Part shown: piece after piece, positions 24,272-32,161 of the stretch
How positions within the stretch are numbered: position 1 is the stretch's first letter
Layout: every line of letters begins with the position of its first letter
Source of the DNA: AR12 sp036265915
GTDB taxonomy: Bacteria > Methylomirabilota > Methylomirabilia > Rokubacteriales > CSP1-6
Assembly (NCBI GenBank): GCA_036265915.1
Contig: DATAOC010000087.1
Location: forward strand, 1-64,000
Direction of reading: 5' to 3'
Length of the DNA: 64,000 nucleotides
Notes under the pieces: generated by a model
The model's database searches: none
Seen by the model: only the letters and a program-made list of their open reading frames with translations
Told to the model about the DNA's origin: nothing
Translations under genes and position numbers: made by a program

Positions 24272-24312
24272 TGAAAACACGAAACCTCCCGGCCCGGTCG
24301 GGCGCAGGAGGT
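24272..24312 (-). terminator. Attenuator terminator of leuA
   Basis: On the minus strand the stem ACCTCC/GGAGGT (24284-24289 with 24307-24312), closed by an inner GCCC/GGGC stem, is followed by TTCGTGTTTTC. This is a classical intrinsic terminator placed between the leader peptide and leuA. A second pairing, CTGTCCCTG of the leader coding region (24362-24370) with CAGGGACAG after the terminator (24265-24273), could form an alternative structure. Confidence 0.75.
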
Positions 24313-24315
24313 CTC

Positions 24316-24342
24316 GGCGAGCGCGCGCGCTCGGCGCTCGCC
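24316..24342 (-). promoter_or_regulatory. Pre-terminator hairpin of the leuA attenuator
   Basis: The arms GGCGAGCG and CGCTCGCC form an 8-bp stem that begins directly after the leader peptide stop codon. It is in the position of the 1:2 or 2:3 helix of a classical attenuator and would be covered or freed depending on ribosome position on the Leu codons. Confidence 0.6.
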
Positions 24343-24343
24343 G

Positions 24344-24379
24344 TTATCGCAGTAGCAGCTCCAGGGACAGCGTCAACAT
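24344..24379 (-). CDS. leuL: Leucine leader peptide (attenuation)
   Basis: A short open frame encodes MLTLSLELLLR followed by TAA: six of eleven residues are leucine, three of them consecutive. It ends just before two hairpins, the second with a U-rich tail, and leuA follows. In known attenuators, scarcity of charged Leu-tRNA stalls the ribosome on such codons, prevents terminator formation and lets leuA be transcribed. The ATG lies only about 10 bases after the predicted -10 box, so the transcript is probably leaderless or nearly so, as described for trpL in Sinorhizobium. No Shine-Dalgarno sequence is visible. Confidence 0.85.
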   Translation of the reverse strand: MLTLSLELLLR

Positions 24380-24389
24380 CGTGCCGGGA

Positions 24390-24418
24390 ATGGTGCCAGC
24401 AAACCCCGAGCCTGTCAA
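24390..24418 (-). promoter_or_regulatory. Promoter of the leuA attenuator transcript
   Basis: On the minus strand TTGACA (24413-24418) is a perfect -35 box, followed after 17 bases by CACCAT (24390-24395) as a weak -10. The TGA inside TTGACA is the stop codon of the preceding TauD-family gene. The start point would lie about 4 bases before the leader ATG. Confidence 0.6.
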
Positions 24419-25293
24419 TCCGGGACCGCGGGAGCGCGGCGAGGGGCGCCGGAGCCCGTGATCTGCGTGCGGTGCATCACGCGGCGCGCACGGGGGTCGA
24501 AGGCGTCGCGCCGGTGCATCGTGGTGCGGTTGTCCCAGAGCACGAGATCGCCGACGGCCCAGACGTGCCGGTACACGACCGCGTCGACGTACGACCACAG
24601 CTCGTCGAGCAACCGCTCCGACTCCGGGAGCGGCAGCCCCATGACGTACGCGTTCAGCCGGCGGCCGAGGTAGAGCGCGCAGTCCCTCGAGACCGGATGC
24701 TCGATGACAACGGGATGCGGCGTGCCTGTCGATGTGCTCGGGTCGGTCGCAGGCGTCATGCCCTTGCGGAGGTAGCCGCCGGAGTCGTAGGTGCCGTCGT
24801 GCTTGATGTCGAGCGACTGCACGCGGGCGCGGAGCGCGCGCGGCAGGCGCGCGAGCGCGGCCTTCATGCTGGCGAACCACGTGTCGCCTCCGCGCGGCGG
24901 GATCTCGAGCGCGTACAGCATCGAGGCGTCGGGCGGCTGCGCGGCGTAGCTCATGTCCGTGTGCCAGGCCGCTTCGCCGTCACCCAGCGCGCCGATCGGC
25001 TGCCCGCGCTCGTCGAGAACGTTCGAGACCACGTAGACGTCGGGATAGCCGGGCGGCGAGTTGCGTCCGGTGCCCTGGTTGGGCGGCGAGTCGAGCGCAC
25101 CGAAGTGCCGCGAGAACGCGAGCAGCGCCTCGTCGGCCAGCCGCTGGTTGCGGAAGATCAGGACGTCGTGGCGATACCACGCCGTCTTGATCGCCGCCAC
25201 CTCGGCCGGCGTGACCGCGGCCAGGTCGACGCCGCGCACCTCGGCGCCGAACGACCCCGTGGCGACGATGTCGAGCGCGACGGACGTGGCCAC
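24415..25293 (-). CDS. TauD/TfdA-family Fe(II)/2-oxoglutarate dioxygenase
   Basis: This 292-residue enzyme is a TauD/TfdA-type dioxygenase. The iron motif H111-x-D113 (AAWHTDMSY) is clear and the distal His lies near the C-terminus in MHRRDAFDPRARRVMHRTQ, with the following Arg for 2-oxoglutarate. The family hydroxylates sulfonates, aryloxyacetates and other small acids, releasing the oxidised fragment. The GTG at 25293 starts just after the stop of the alcohol dehydrogenase, so both genes form an operon. An alcohol product of the hydroxylation could be the substrate of that dehydrogenase; this is inference. Its stop codon is embedded in the leuA -35 box. Confidence 0.88.
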   Translation of the reverse strand: MATSVALDIVATGSFGAEVRGVDLAAVTPAEVAAIKTAWYRHDVLIFRNQRLADEALLAFSRHFGALDSPPNQGTGRNSPPGYPDVYVVSNVLDERGQPIGALGDGEAAWHTDMSYAAQPPDASMLYALEIPPRGGDTWFASMKAALARLPRALRARVQSLDIKHDGTYDSGGYLRKGMTPATDPSTSTGTPHPVVIEHPVSRDCALYLGRRLNAYVMGLPLPESERLLDELWSYVDAVVYRHVWAVGDLVLWDNRTTMHRRDAFDPRARRVMHRTQITGSGAPRRAPAVPD

Positions 25294-25295
25294 GG

Positions 25296-26390
25296 TCAGA
25301 AGACGACCACCCCGCGCGCCACCTGGCCCGAGCGCAGCGCGGCGAAGCCGTCGTTGATCTCCTCGAGCTTGTACGTGCGACTGACGAGCTCGTCGACCTT
25401 GAGATTGCCGGCGAGGTACTGGTCGACGAGCCACGGGAAGTCGAGGTTCGGACGCACGGAGCCGTACATCGTTCCCTTGATGCACTTCTCCTGGAGCGCC
25501 ATCATGTAGGGCGTGATCGGCGCGCGCACGTTCATGGCCGCCATGCCGACGATGACGGCCGTGCCGCCCGGCCGCACGGCGTCGAGGATCTGCAGCGTCG
25601 TCGCCTCGCCCCCAATGGCGTCGAAGGCATAGTCGACACCGCGGCCGCCGGTGAGGCCGCGCACGAACTCGACCGCGTTGCTCTTCGACGCGTTCACGGT
25701 GTGCGTGGCGCCGAACTTCTTCGCGAACTCCAGCTTGTTGTCGAGAAGATCGACGGCGACGATGGCGCCCGCGCCCGCGAGCCGGGCCCCCTGCACCACG
25801 TTGAGGCCGACGCCGCCGCAGCCCACGATCATCACCGAGGCGCCCGGCGCGACCTCGGCGCAGCGCGTGACGGCGCCCACCCCGGTCGGCACGCAGCAGC
25901 CGAGCAGCGCCGCCTGCGGCCAGGGCATCTCCTTCTTGATCGGCACCAGCTGCTCGGCCGGGCACACGACCTGCTCGGCGAAGGTGCCGATGCGCGCCAT
26001 CTGGTTGATCGCGTCACCGCCCCGCTTCAGGCGTGCGGTGCCGTCGAACATGACCCAGCGCGGGGTGTCGTTGTGGCCGTCGCAGAGGATGCTGCGCCCG
26101 ATCGAGCAGTACAGGCAGCGGCCGCAGTGCGGCCGGAACGAGAAGATCACGTGATCGCCCGGCTTGACGTTGGTCACGCCGGCGCCGACGGTCTCCACGA
26201 TGCCCGCTGCCTCGTGCCCCAGCACCATAGGCAGCGGCAGCGGCCAGTCGCCGTTCATGATGTGCCAGTCGCTGTGACAGACGCCGGCGGCCTTCACGCG
26301 CACGCGCGCTTCGCCGGTCTGGGGCCCCTGCTGCTCGACGTCCACCACCTCGAGTCCCATGTTGGCCTTGTAGAGGACGGCTGCTTTCAT
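25296..26390 (-). CDS. Zinc-type alcohol dehydrogenase
   Basis: A 364-residue medium-chain zinc dehydrogenase, NAD(P)-dependent and cytoplasmic. The catalytic zinc ligands C38 and H59 (GHEAAG) are conserved, and the third lies in LLGCCVPTG. The structural zinc site is CGRCLYCSIGRSILC, and the nucleotide loop is GCGGVGLN. The overall sequence is close to the dehydrogenase at 9276-10367, which carries Asp instead of the second ligand. The ATG at 26390 gives the canonical start MKAAVLYKA; the longer upstream frame has no family match. It forms an operon with the TauD-family gene. Confidence 0.9.
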   Translation of the reverse strand: MKAAVLYKANMGLEVVDVEQQGPQTGEARVRVKAAGVCHSDWHIMNGDWPLPLPMVLGHEAAGIVETVGAGVTNVKPGDHVIFSFRPHCGRCLYCSIGRSILCDGHNDTPRWVMFDGTARLKRGGDAINQMARIGTFAEQVVCPAEQLVPIKKEMPWPQAALLGCCVPTGVGAVTRCAEVAPGASVMIVGCGGVGLNVVQGARLAGAGAIVAVDLLDNKLEFAKKFGATHTVNASKSNAVEFVRGLTGGRGVDYAFDAIGGEATTLQILDAVRPGGTAVIVGMAAMNVRAPITPYMMALQEKCIKGTMYGSVRPNLDFPWLVDQYLAGNLKVDELVSRTYKLEEINDGFAALRSGQVARGVVVF

Positions 26391-26469
26391 CGTGGCACTC
26401 CTTTGCCGCCGCATTGGCCGCGGCCGCGTGGTGATGCTAGCACCGAATGCCGGCGGCAGCGCGGGCGGC

Positions 26470-27693
26470 TCAGCCGCCGTCGCCCTGCGCGACGGCGCCA
26501 CTGCTGAGCAGGCGCGCGATCTCCGACTCGTCGTAGCCGGCCTCGCGCAGCACCTCGACCGTGTGCTCGCCGAGACCGGGGGCCATCCGCGCCGCCGTCT
26601 TGTCCTGGCCGCCGATCTGGATCGGGCTGCTCACGGTGCGCGCCGCCCCCGCGCGTGGATCATCGATGGGCACGAGCGCGCCGCTGTCGATCATCTGACG
26701 ATCGCTCAGGACATCGTCCAGCGTGCCGACCACGCCGAAGGCGACGCCGCTGCGGTCGAGAATCGCGCGCCACTCGCTCCAGTCCTTCTTCGCGAAGACG
26801 TCGTCGAGGATCGCGATGAGGTCTCGCGCGTTCGCCCGCCGCGCCGACGCGGTCACGAAGCGCGGGTCCGCGGTGAGCTCGGCGCGACCGACGCAGGCGG
26901 CCAGGTCAGGCCATCGGCGCTCGTCGGCGGTGAGCGACAGCAGAAACCACCGACCGTCGCGGCAGCGGTAGAGATTGGCGAGCGCGCTCACCGACTCCTC
27001 GCGCGGCGGCCGGACCACCGTCCGCGCTCCGCAGAGAATGCCCTGCACCTGGATGGCGTTCCACCAGAGCCCGTTGGCCATGAGCGACGTCGAGACCATC
27101 GAGCCACGGCCGGTGCGCTCGCGCTGGTAGAGCGCGGCCATGATGGCGCCGAAGAGCGCCATGCCCGTCGGATGGTCGCCCATGCCGGGCAGCGAGCGTG
27201 ACGGTGGCGCCTCCGGCGACGGCCGCACGAGGTCCATCAGTCCCGTGCGCGCCCACAGCGCGGTGCTGTCGAAGCCCGGCCGGCCCGCTTCCTCGCCGCT
27301 CTCGCCGTACGCGGTCACCGACGCGTAGATCAGTCGCTCGTTGACCGGCGCCAGGTCGTCATAGCGCAGACGCAGGCGCGCACGCGCATCGAGCGGCAGG
27401 TTCGTCACCAGGACATCGACGCGCTGGACCAGGCGATGCAGCACCGCCTGCCCGTCCGCCGTGCGCAGGTCCACCACGATCCCGCGCTTGCTCCGGTTGT
27501 CGACGATCCACGGGAAATTGAAGGGGCTTGGCGGATAGCCGGCGTTGCGGATCCGATAGCTGTCGCCGCCCGGCGGCTCCAGCTTGATGACGTCGGCGCC
27601 GAAGTCCGCCATCACCGTGGTCGCCACCGGCCCCGCGATGAAGCTCGCCGCGTCGATGACGCGAATGCCGTCGAGGAGTCGAGGCTGGCGCAT
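26470..27693 (-). CDS. CaiB/BaiF family CoA-transferase
   Basis: This 407-residue protein is a class III CoA-transferase. The conserved nucleophile is D173 in the motif MGDHPTGMAL, and the N-terminal CoA-binding region FGADVIKLEPPGGDSYR is intact. These enzymes move CoA between carboxylic acids, for example from succinyl-CoA or formyl-CoA to a catabolic acid. The ATG at 27693 was chosen because it gives the family start (MRQPRLLDGIRVID). It is divergent from the companion gene of the selenoprotein, with 35 bases between starts, so a shared regulator is possible. The substrate is unknown. Confidence 0.9.
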   Translation of the reverse strand: MRQPRLLDGIRVIDAASFIAGPVATTVMADFGADVIKLEPPGGDSYRIRNAGYPPSPFNFPWIVDNRSKRGIVVDLRTADGQAVLHRLVQRVDVLVTNLPLDARARLRLRYDDLAPVNERLIYASVTAYGESGEEAGRPGFDSTALWARTGLMDLVRPSPEAPPSRSLPGMGDHPTGMALFGAIMAALYQRERTGRGSMVSTSLMANGLWWNAIQVQGILCGARTVVRPPREESVSALANLYRCRDGRWFLLSLTADERRWPDLAACVGRAELTADPRFVTASARRANARDLIAILDDVFAKKDWSEWRAILDRSGVAFGVVGTLDDVLSDRQMIDSGALVPIDDPRAGAARTVSSPIQIGGQDKTAARMAPGLGEHTVEVLREAGYDESEIARLLSSGAVAQGDGG

Positions 27694-27708
27694 GATCGGG
27701 CGGTAGTC

Positions 27709-27714
27709 TACACT
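27709..27714 (+). promoter_or_regulatory. Candidate -10 element (TACACT) of the selenoprotein operon
   Basis: TACACT followed by CGCGCCGC lies 15 bases before the ATG at 27729. It belongs to the TAYACTC-type elements repeated in this window. The 5' leader would be only about 8 bases and no ribosome site is visible, so the first gene may be leaderless. Confidence 0.35.
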
Positions 27715-27728
27715 CGCGCCGCATCCCA

Positions 27729-28802
27729 ATGGATCTCGTCTCGGAACGGCTCAACGTCGACGACTACGACGACGCGGTCGAGCTCTTCTACCGCAACGGG
27801 TGGACGGACGGGCTGCCGGTCGTGCTGCCCACCCGGCGCCGCGTCGAGGCGATGCTCGCCTCCGTGAAGCGCGACCCGCAGGAGAGCCTGGGGGCGGTGC
27901 CGCCGAAGGGCGGCGCGGCCACGCTCGAGAAGGTCGCCATCAACGCCGTGATGGGTGGCTGTCTGCCCGAGCACTTCCCCGTGGTCATTGCCGCGCTCGA
28001 AGCCATGATGGACCCCGTGCACAACCTCAACGGCGTGCTGCAGACGACGCACATGTGCGTCTCGCTGATCATCGTCAACGGCCCCGCCGCGCGCCGGCTC
28101 GGCTTCAACGCGCGCGACGGCGTCTTCGGCAACGGCTATCGCGCCAACGCCGCCGTTGGCCGGGCAGTGCGGCTGGCGCTGTGGAATCTCGGCGGCGCGT
28201 TTCCCTGGGACACCGACAAGTCGACACTCTCGCACCCCGGCGAGTACGCCTTCTGCATCGCCGAGGAGGAAGAGGACAATCCGTGGCGCCCGCTGCACGT
28301 CGAGCGCGGCTGCCCGGACGGCTCGGATGCCGTCACCGTCTTCGCCTGCGAGGGCCCGCACAGCGTCTTCTGCTACGGCACCCCCGCGGAGATGCTGCAC
28401 GTGCTCACCGACTCGATGTGCGCGCTCGGCAACAACAACGTCCACGTGCTCGGGCAGACGCTGGTGACGCTGAACCCGCTCAATGCCGAGGAGTTCGCGC
28501 GGCGCGGCTGGTCGAAGGCCGACGTCCGCCAGTATCTGTGGGAGCACGCGCGGCGCTCGCTGCGCGACGTGCGCGCGTGCGGGATCGTGCACGAGCAGTT
28601 CCGCGAGATGGAGCGCGACGCCGGCCGCTATCCGCGACGCTACGACGTCGACAACCCGACCACCCGCGTGCCCGTCACCGCGACGCCGGAGGACATTCAC
28701 ATCGTGGTGGCGGGCGGACGCAGCTACTTCGCCGCCGTGCTCCCCGGCTGGGGCGGCTTCGGCGGCTTCGCCGTCACCCGGAGGATCGCATGGAGCTCCT
28801 GA
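27729..28802 (+). CDS. Conserved protein of unknown function, partner of the UGSC selenoprotein
   Basis: A 357-residue soluble protein that I cannot assign to a known enzyme. It starts with LFYRNGWTDGLPVVLPT (about 19-35), a block I associate from memory with genes next to UGSC-family proteins; that link should be checked by search. Cys residues that could act in redox chemistry are C78 (VMGGCLPEH) and C110 (TTHMCVS). No signal peptide or membrane segment is visible, and the C-terminus is Gly/Phe-rich (PGWGGFGGFAVTRR). It overlaps the start of the selenoprotein gene by 13 bases. The tight coupling suggests a two-component enzyme: this protein as large subunit, the selenoprotein as redox subunit. 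That is inference. Confidence 0.65.
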   Translation: MDLVSERLNVDDYDDAVELFYRNGWTDGLPVVLPTRRRVEAMLASVKRDPQESLGAVPPKGGAATLEKVAINAVMGGCLPEHFPVVIAALEAMMDPVHNLNGVLQTTHMCVSLIIVNGPAARRLGFNARDGVFGNGYRANAAVGRAVRLALWNLGGAFPWDTDKSTLSHPGEYAFCIAEEEEDNPWRPLHVERGCPDGSDAVTVFACEGPHSVFCYGTPAEMLHVLTDSMCALGNNNVHVLGQTLVTLNPLNAEEFARRGWSKADVRQYLWEHARRSLRDVRACGIVHEQFREMERDAGRYPRRYDVDNPTTRVPVTATPEDIHIVVAGGRSYFAAVLPGWGGFGGFAVTRRIAWSS

Positions 28803-29308
28803 GCCCGGTGTGGCCGGCGGCGTCCGCGTCGCGACCGGCCGCCAGACGGCCGCTCACGCTGCGCGGTGCTCGCATCGCGCTGGTCGACGACAATCTCGAC
28901 ATTCCGTTCACGACGCATCTGGAGACGCTCCTCGCCGAGCGCGCGGGGGCCGCGGTGCGCCGGCTCGTGAAGCCGTCCGGAACGGCGCCGTCGCCGTCGG
29001 CGCTCATCGACGACGCCGCGGGCTGCGACGTGGCCGTGGTCGGCATCGGCCTCTGAGGATCGTGCACGTCGGGCAGTGTGCTCGACGCGGCCGCCCTGGA
29101 GAAGCGCGGCATCCACACCGTCACCATCGTGTGGGACAACTTCCGGAACGCGGCGCTGACCCAGGCGCGCCTGCAAGACTGCCCCGACCTGGCCCTCGCC
29201 ATCGTGCCGCATCGCAAGGGCGGTGAGACGGCCGACGACCAGCGACGGAAGGCCGAGGCCGTGCTCCCCGACATCGTGAGGCAGCTCACCACAAAGGAGA
29301 CCCGATGA
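28790..29308 (+). CDS. UGSC-family selenoprotein (in-frame UGA read as Sec)
   Basis: The frame from ATG 28790 (ribosome site GGAGG) reaches a TGA at 29054-29056, but the protein clearly continues in the same frame to 29308. The readthrough gives GIGL-U89-G-S-C92-TSGSVLDAAALEKRG, the diagnostic UGSC motif of a selenoprotein family found in marine and soil bacteria; other members have Cys at this place. The product is 172 residues, with an N-terminal half ending in CDVAVVGIGL and a C-terminal half with VTIVWDNFRNAAL. A hairpin of bSECIS type follows the UGA. The gene overlaps the TRAP binding-protein gene (ATGA). The function of UGSC proteins is unknown; a U-x-x-C redox site is the obvious guess. 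Confidence 0.88.
29060..29085 (+). promoter_or_regulatory. Candidate bacterial SECIS hairpin
   Basis: Directly after the in-frame UGA (29054-29056) the RNA can fold into a lower stem UCG/CGA, a U-U mismatch, and an upper stem GCACG/UGUGC with an 8-base loop UCGGGCAG. Distance to the UGA and the G-rich apical loop fit the bSECIS model recognised by SelB. No thermodynamic calculation was possible. Confidence 0.55.
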
Positions 29309-30330
29309 AGACGCTGACGCGCCTCACGCTGCTGCTGGCTGCGACCGCCCTGGTCGCCGGCGGCGGCGCCCTCGGTATCGTGCCCGCAGGCGCCCAGGCC
29401 AAGCCGATCGTCTGGAACCTGCCGACGGTCGCCGCGCCGACCTACTACCACACGGTCAACTACCAGGCCTGGGGCGCCAAGGTGAAGGAGAAGTCGGGCG
29501 GCCGCATGGAGATTCGCGTGCACCCGGCCTCGTCGCTCTATCCCGGCCCCGAGCTGATCCCGGCCGTGCTCGACGGCCGCACCGAGGTCGGGACGATCCT
29601 GGCGTCCTACCTGACCGACGTGCTGCTGGAGATGGGACCGCTCGAGCTGCCGTTCATGACCTCGGGCATCGAGGAGCACAAGAAGGCCGCGCTGCAGCTG
29701 CGGCCGTTCTATACCGAGATGCTCGCGAAGAAGGGGTTGAAGCTGCTGTCGATCAACACCTGGCCCTCGCAGCAGATCTTCTCGGTGGCGCCGATCCGCA
29801 CGGTGGCCGACTGGCGCGGCAAGAAGATCCGCGTCTACGGCGCCGACTCCGCCAACGTCACGCGGCTGCTGGGCGGCGCGCCGATCAACATCGCGTTCGG
29901 CGAGGTGTACTCCGCGCTGGAGAAGAAGACCGTCGACGGCGCCATGACCTCGGCCACCAACGCCGAGCCGATGAAGTTCTTCGAGGTCGCGAAGTTTCTC
30001 GACTACTGGTACATCGCGGGCGCCGCCCAGGAGTGGCTGGTGGCCAACCAGAAGGCGTGGGACGCGCTGCCGAAGGATCTCCAGCAGGTGGTGCTCGACG
30101 CCATCAAGGAGACGAACCTCGAGGACAAGGAGTGGGCGGACGCCATCGCGGCCGAGGAGCGGACGCGCAAGCGGCTGCCCGAGCTCGGCATGACCATCGT
30201 CGATCCGGCGCGCGAGGAGATCGAGAAGGCGCGCAAGATCGCCCGCGCGGCCTGGGACACCTGGCTCACCCGCACCGGCGCCGACGGCAAGCGCGGCCTC
30301 GACCTCGCCCTCAAGGCCCTCGGTCGCTGA
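29305..30330 (+). CDS. dctP: TRAP transporter substrate-binding protein (DctP)
   Basis: A 341-residue periplasmic binding protein of the DctP family with a Sec signal (cleavage near AGAQA, residue about 31). The family's central Arg-containing motif lies in WRGKKIRVYGADS (about 174-186), where Arg contacts the ligand carboxylate. The region FGEVYSALEKKTVDGAMTS is typical. It binds an organic acid and delivers it to the DctQM permease encoded next. Its ATG overlaps the stop of the selenoprotein gene, with AAAGGAG as ribosome site, so the import system and the selenoprotein are transcriptionally and translationally linked. Confidence 0.93.
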   Translation: MKTLTRLTLLLAATALVAGGGALGIVPAGAQAKPIVWNLPTVAAPTYYHTVNYQAWGAKVKEKSGGRMEIRVHPASSLYPGPELIPAVLDGRTEVGTILASYLTDVLLEMGPLELPFMTSGIEEHKKAALQLRPFYTEMLAKKGLKLLSINTWPSQQIFSVAPIRTVADWRGKKIRVYGADSANVTRLLGGAPINIAFGEVYSALEKKTVDGAMTSATNAEPMKFFEVAKFLDYWYIAGAAQEWLVANQKAWDALPKDLQQVVLDAIKETNLEDKEWADAIAAEERTRKRLPELGMTIVDPAREEIEKARKIARAAWDTWLTRTGADGKRGLDLALKALGR

Positions 30331-30344
30331 GCGGTCCCGGACGC

Positions 30345-30851
30345 GTGTCGGGACGCCTCGCTCGGCTGGCGGCGACGGTGGCGGGGCTGGCCGTGCTCGC
30401 CATCGTGCTGCTGATCACGTACGACGTCCTGATGCGCTTTCTGTTCGAGCAGCCGCAGCTCTTCGTCGACGAGGCGGCGAGCTTCCTCGAGGTCCTCGTG
30501 ATCTTCGGAGGGCTCGCCTTCGCGTTCCGCACCGGCGCTCACGTGCGCGTCGACCTGATCACCACCCACCTGCCTCCGCGTGCCCGCGCGCGGCTCCGCG
30601 CGGTGGGACTCCTCATCGGCCTCGTCTTCCTGGGCATCGTGATCTGGACCACCGCGCAGTCTGCGCTCACGGCCTTCCGCTATGGCCGCGTGTCGGCGGT
30701 CATGCTGTACCCGCTGTGGCTGCCCATGCTGCTCATTCCGCTCGGACTCGCCCTCTTCGCGGTGGTCATGGTCGTCGCGCTGGCGCGCCAGCTGCGTGCC
30801 CTCCGCTCGGCCGAGGCCGACGAGGTGCCCGTGCCCGAGACGGCCGAGTGA
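30345..30851 (+). CDS. dctQ: TRAP transporter small permease (DctQ)
   Basis: This 168-residue protein has four predicted membrane helices and the DctQ pattern (TYDVLMRFLFEQPQLFVDEAASFLEVLVIFGGLAF). It forms the small integral subunit with DctM. The GTG at 30345 is the first reasonable start after the binding-protein stop at 30330; the longer upstream frame lies within that gene. The stop overlaps the next start (GTGA). Nothing unusual is seen apart from a Glu-rich cytoplasmic C-terminus. Confidence 0.9.
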   Translation: MSGRLARLAATVAGLAVLAIVLLITYDVLMRFLFEQPQLFVDEAASFLEVLVIFGGLAFAFRTGAHVRVDLITTHLPPRARARLRAVGLLIGLVFLGIVIWTTAQSALTAFRYGRVSAVMLYPLWLPMLLIPLGLALFAVVMVVALARQLRALRSAEADEVPVPETAE

Positions 30852-32161
30852 GCGAGGCGCTCCTCGGCACCCTGCTGATCGTCGGCATGTTCGTGCTGTT
30901 CGCCATCGGCGTGGAGATCTCGCTGGCCCTCGGCGTCGTCGGCGTGGCCGGCTTGCTGTATCTCAAGGGCTGGACGACCGGCCTCGGCGTGGTCGGCTCC
31001 ATCGCGTGGACGAACGCCTCGAGCTTCTCGTTCATCGCGGTGCCGCTGTTCGTCTTCATGAGCGGCGTGCTGCTGCACTCCGGCATCGGCCGTGGCCTCT
31101 ACACGGCGGTGGCGCGCTGGGTCTCGTTCCTGCCGGGCGGACTTGCGGTCGCGTCGATCTTCTCGTGCGCGATCTTCGCCGCCATCTCGGGGTCGAGCGT
31201 GGCCACCGCAGCCACCATCGGCATGATCGCGATCCCCGAGATGGAGCGCCGCGGCTACTATCGCCCGCTGATCTGCGGCTCCCTGGCGGCGGGCGGCACC
31301 CTCGGCATCCTCATCCCGCCCTCGATTCCGATGATCATCTACGGCGTCATGACCGAGACGTCGATCGGCCACCTCTACATGGCCGGCATCGTGCCCGGCG
31401 TCGTGCTGGCCGTGCTGTTCGCGGCGTTCGTGGTGATCTACGCGATGCTGTGGCCCGAGCGGGCGCCGCGCGCGGCGGAGGATCGCGGCACGCTGCGCGA
31501 GAAGCTGCGCTCGTTCTACGAGGTGGCGCCGGTGGCGCTGCTCATCATCGTGGTCCTGGGGTCGATGTACGTGGGCATCGTCACGCCGACCGAGGCGGCC
31601 GCGCTCGGCTCCTTCGTGAGCCTCATCCTGGCCGCGCTCGCCCGCAAGCTCACGTGGACGACGCTCCGCGACGCGTTTCTGTCCACCGTGCGCACGACGT
31701 CGATGGTCATGCTGATCATCATCTTCGCGTCGGTGTTCTCGCACGTCATCGCGCTCATCGGGGCGCCGAAGGCGCTGTTCGACGTCGTGGTGGGGCTCGG
31801 CATGCCACGCTGGGCGTTCTTCACCGCCGTCTTCGCGTTCCTGCTGGTGATCGCCTACGCGCTGGAGGAGCTGTCGGTGATGATCATCCTGCTGCCCATC
31901 CTGTTCCCGCTGGTCACCGGCCTCGGGTTCGATCCCATCTGGTTCGGCATCATCATGATCGTCTGGCTGGAGATCGGGCTGATCACACCACCGGTCGGCC
32001 TCAACCTGTTCGTCATCCAGGGCTTGACGCCCGGCGCGACCGCGCGCGACATGACCTACGGAACGACCCCCTACGTGCTGCTGATGATCGTCCTCGTCGC
32101 GCTGCTGTTCTGGGTGCCCGACCTGGCGCTGTGGCTGCCGCGGCACATGATGGGTCGCTGA
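30848..32161 (+). CDS. dctM: TRAP transporter large permease (DctM)
   Basis: A 437-residue, roughly 12-helix integral membrane protein of the DctM family, the Na+- or H+-driven translocation subunit. Typical segments are AISGSSVATAATIGMIAIPEM (about 110), GGTLGILIPPSIPMIIYG, and LEIGLITPPVGLNLFVIQG near the C-terminus. GTG at 30848 overlaps the DctQ stop. With the DctP and DctQ genes it forms a complete transporter downstream of the UGSC selenoprotein. It ends flush against the convergent dehydrogenase gene. Confidence 0.93.
   Translation: MSEALLGTLLIVGMFVLFAIGVEISLALGVVGVAGLLYLKGWTTGLGVVGSIAWTNASSFSFIAVPLFVFMSGVLLHSGIGRGLYTAVARWVSFLPGGLAVASIFSCAIFAAISGSSVATAATIGMIAIPEMERRGYYRPLICGSLAAGGTLGILIPPSIPMIIYGVMTETSIGHLYMAGIVPGVVLAVLFAAFVVIYAMLWPERAPRAAEDRGTLREKLRSFYEVAPVALLIIVVLGSMYVGIVTPTEAAALGSFVSLILAALARKLTWTTLRDAFLSTVRTTSMVMLIIIFASVFSHVIALIGAPKALFDVVVGLGMPRWAFFTAVFAFLLVIAYALEELSVMIILLPILFPLVTGLGFDPIWFGIIMIVWLEIGLITPPVGLNLFVIQGLTPGATARDMTYGTTPYVLLMIVLVALLFWVPDLALWLPRHMMGR

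Noticed and set aside
27800..29056. Open frame of 418 codons ending at the UGA
   Set aside because: Its first two thirds are a shadow of the partner gene; only the part from 28790 is coding, and the UGA is read as selenocysteine rather than stop.
28790..29308. Nonsense mutation or pseudogene at 29054
   Set aside because: The frame continues without shift, the downstream half is conserved in character, the UGSC motif is exact and a hairpin follows the UGA.
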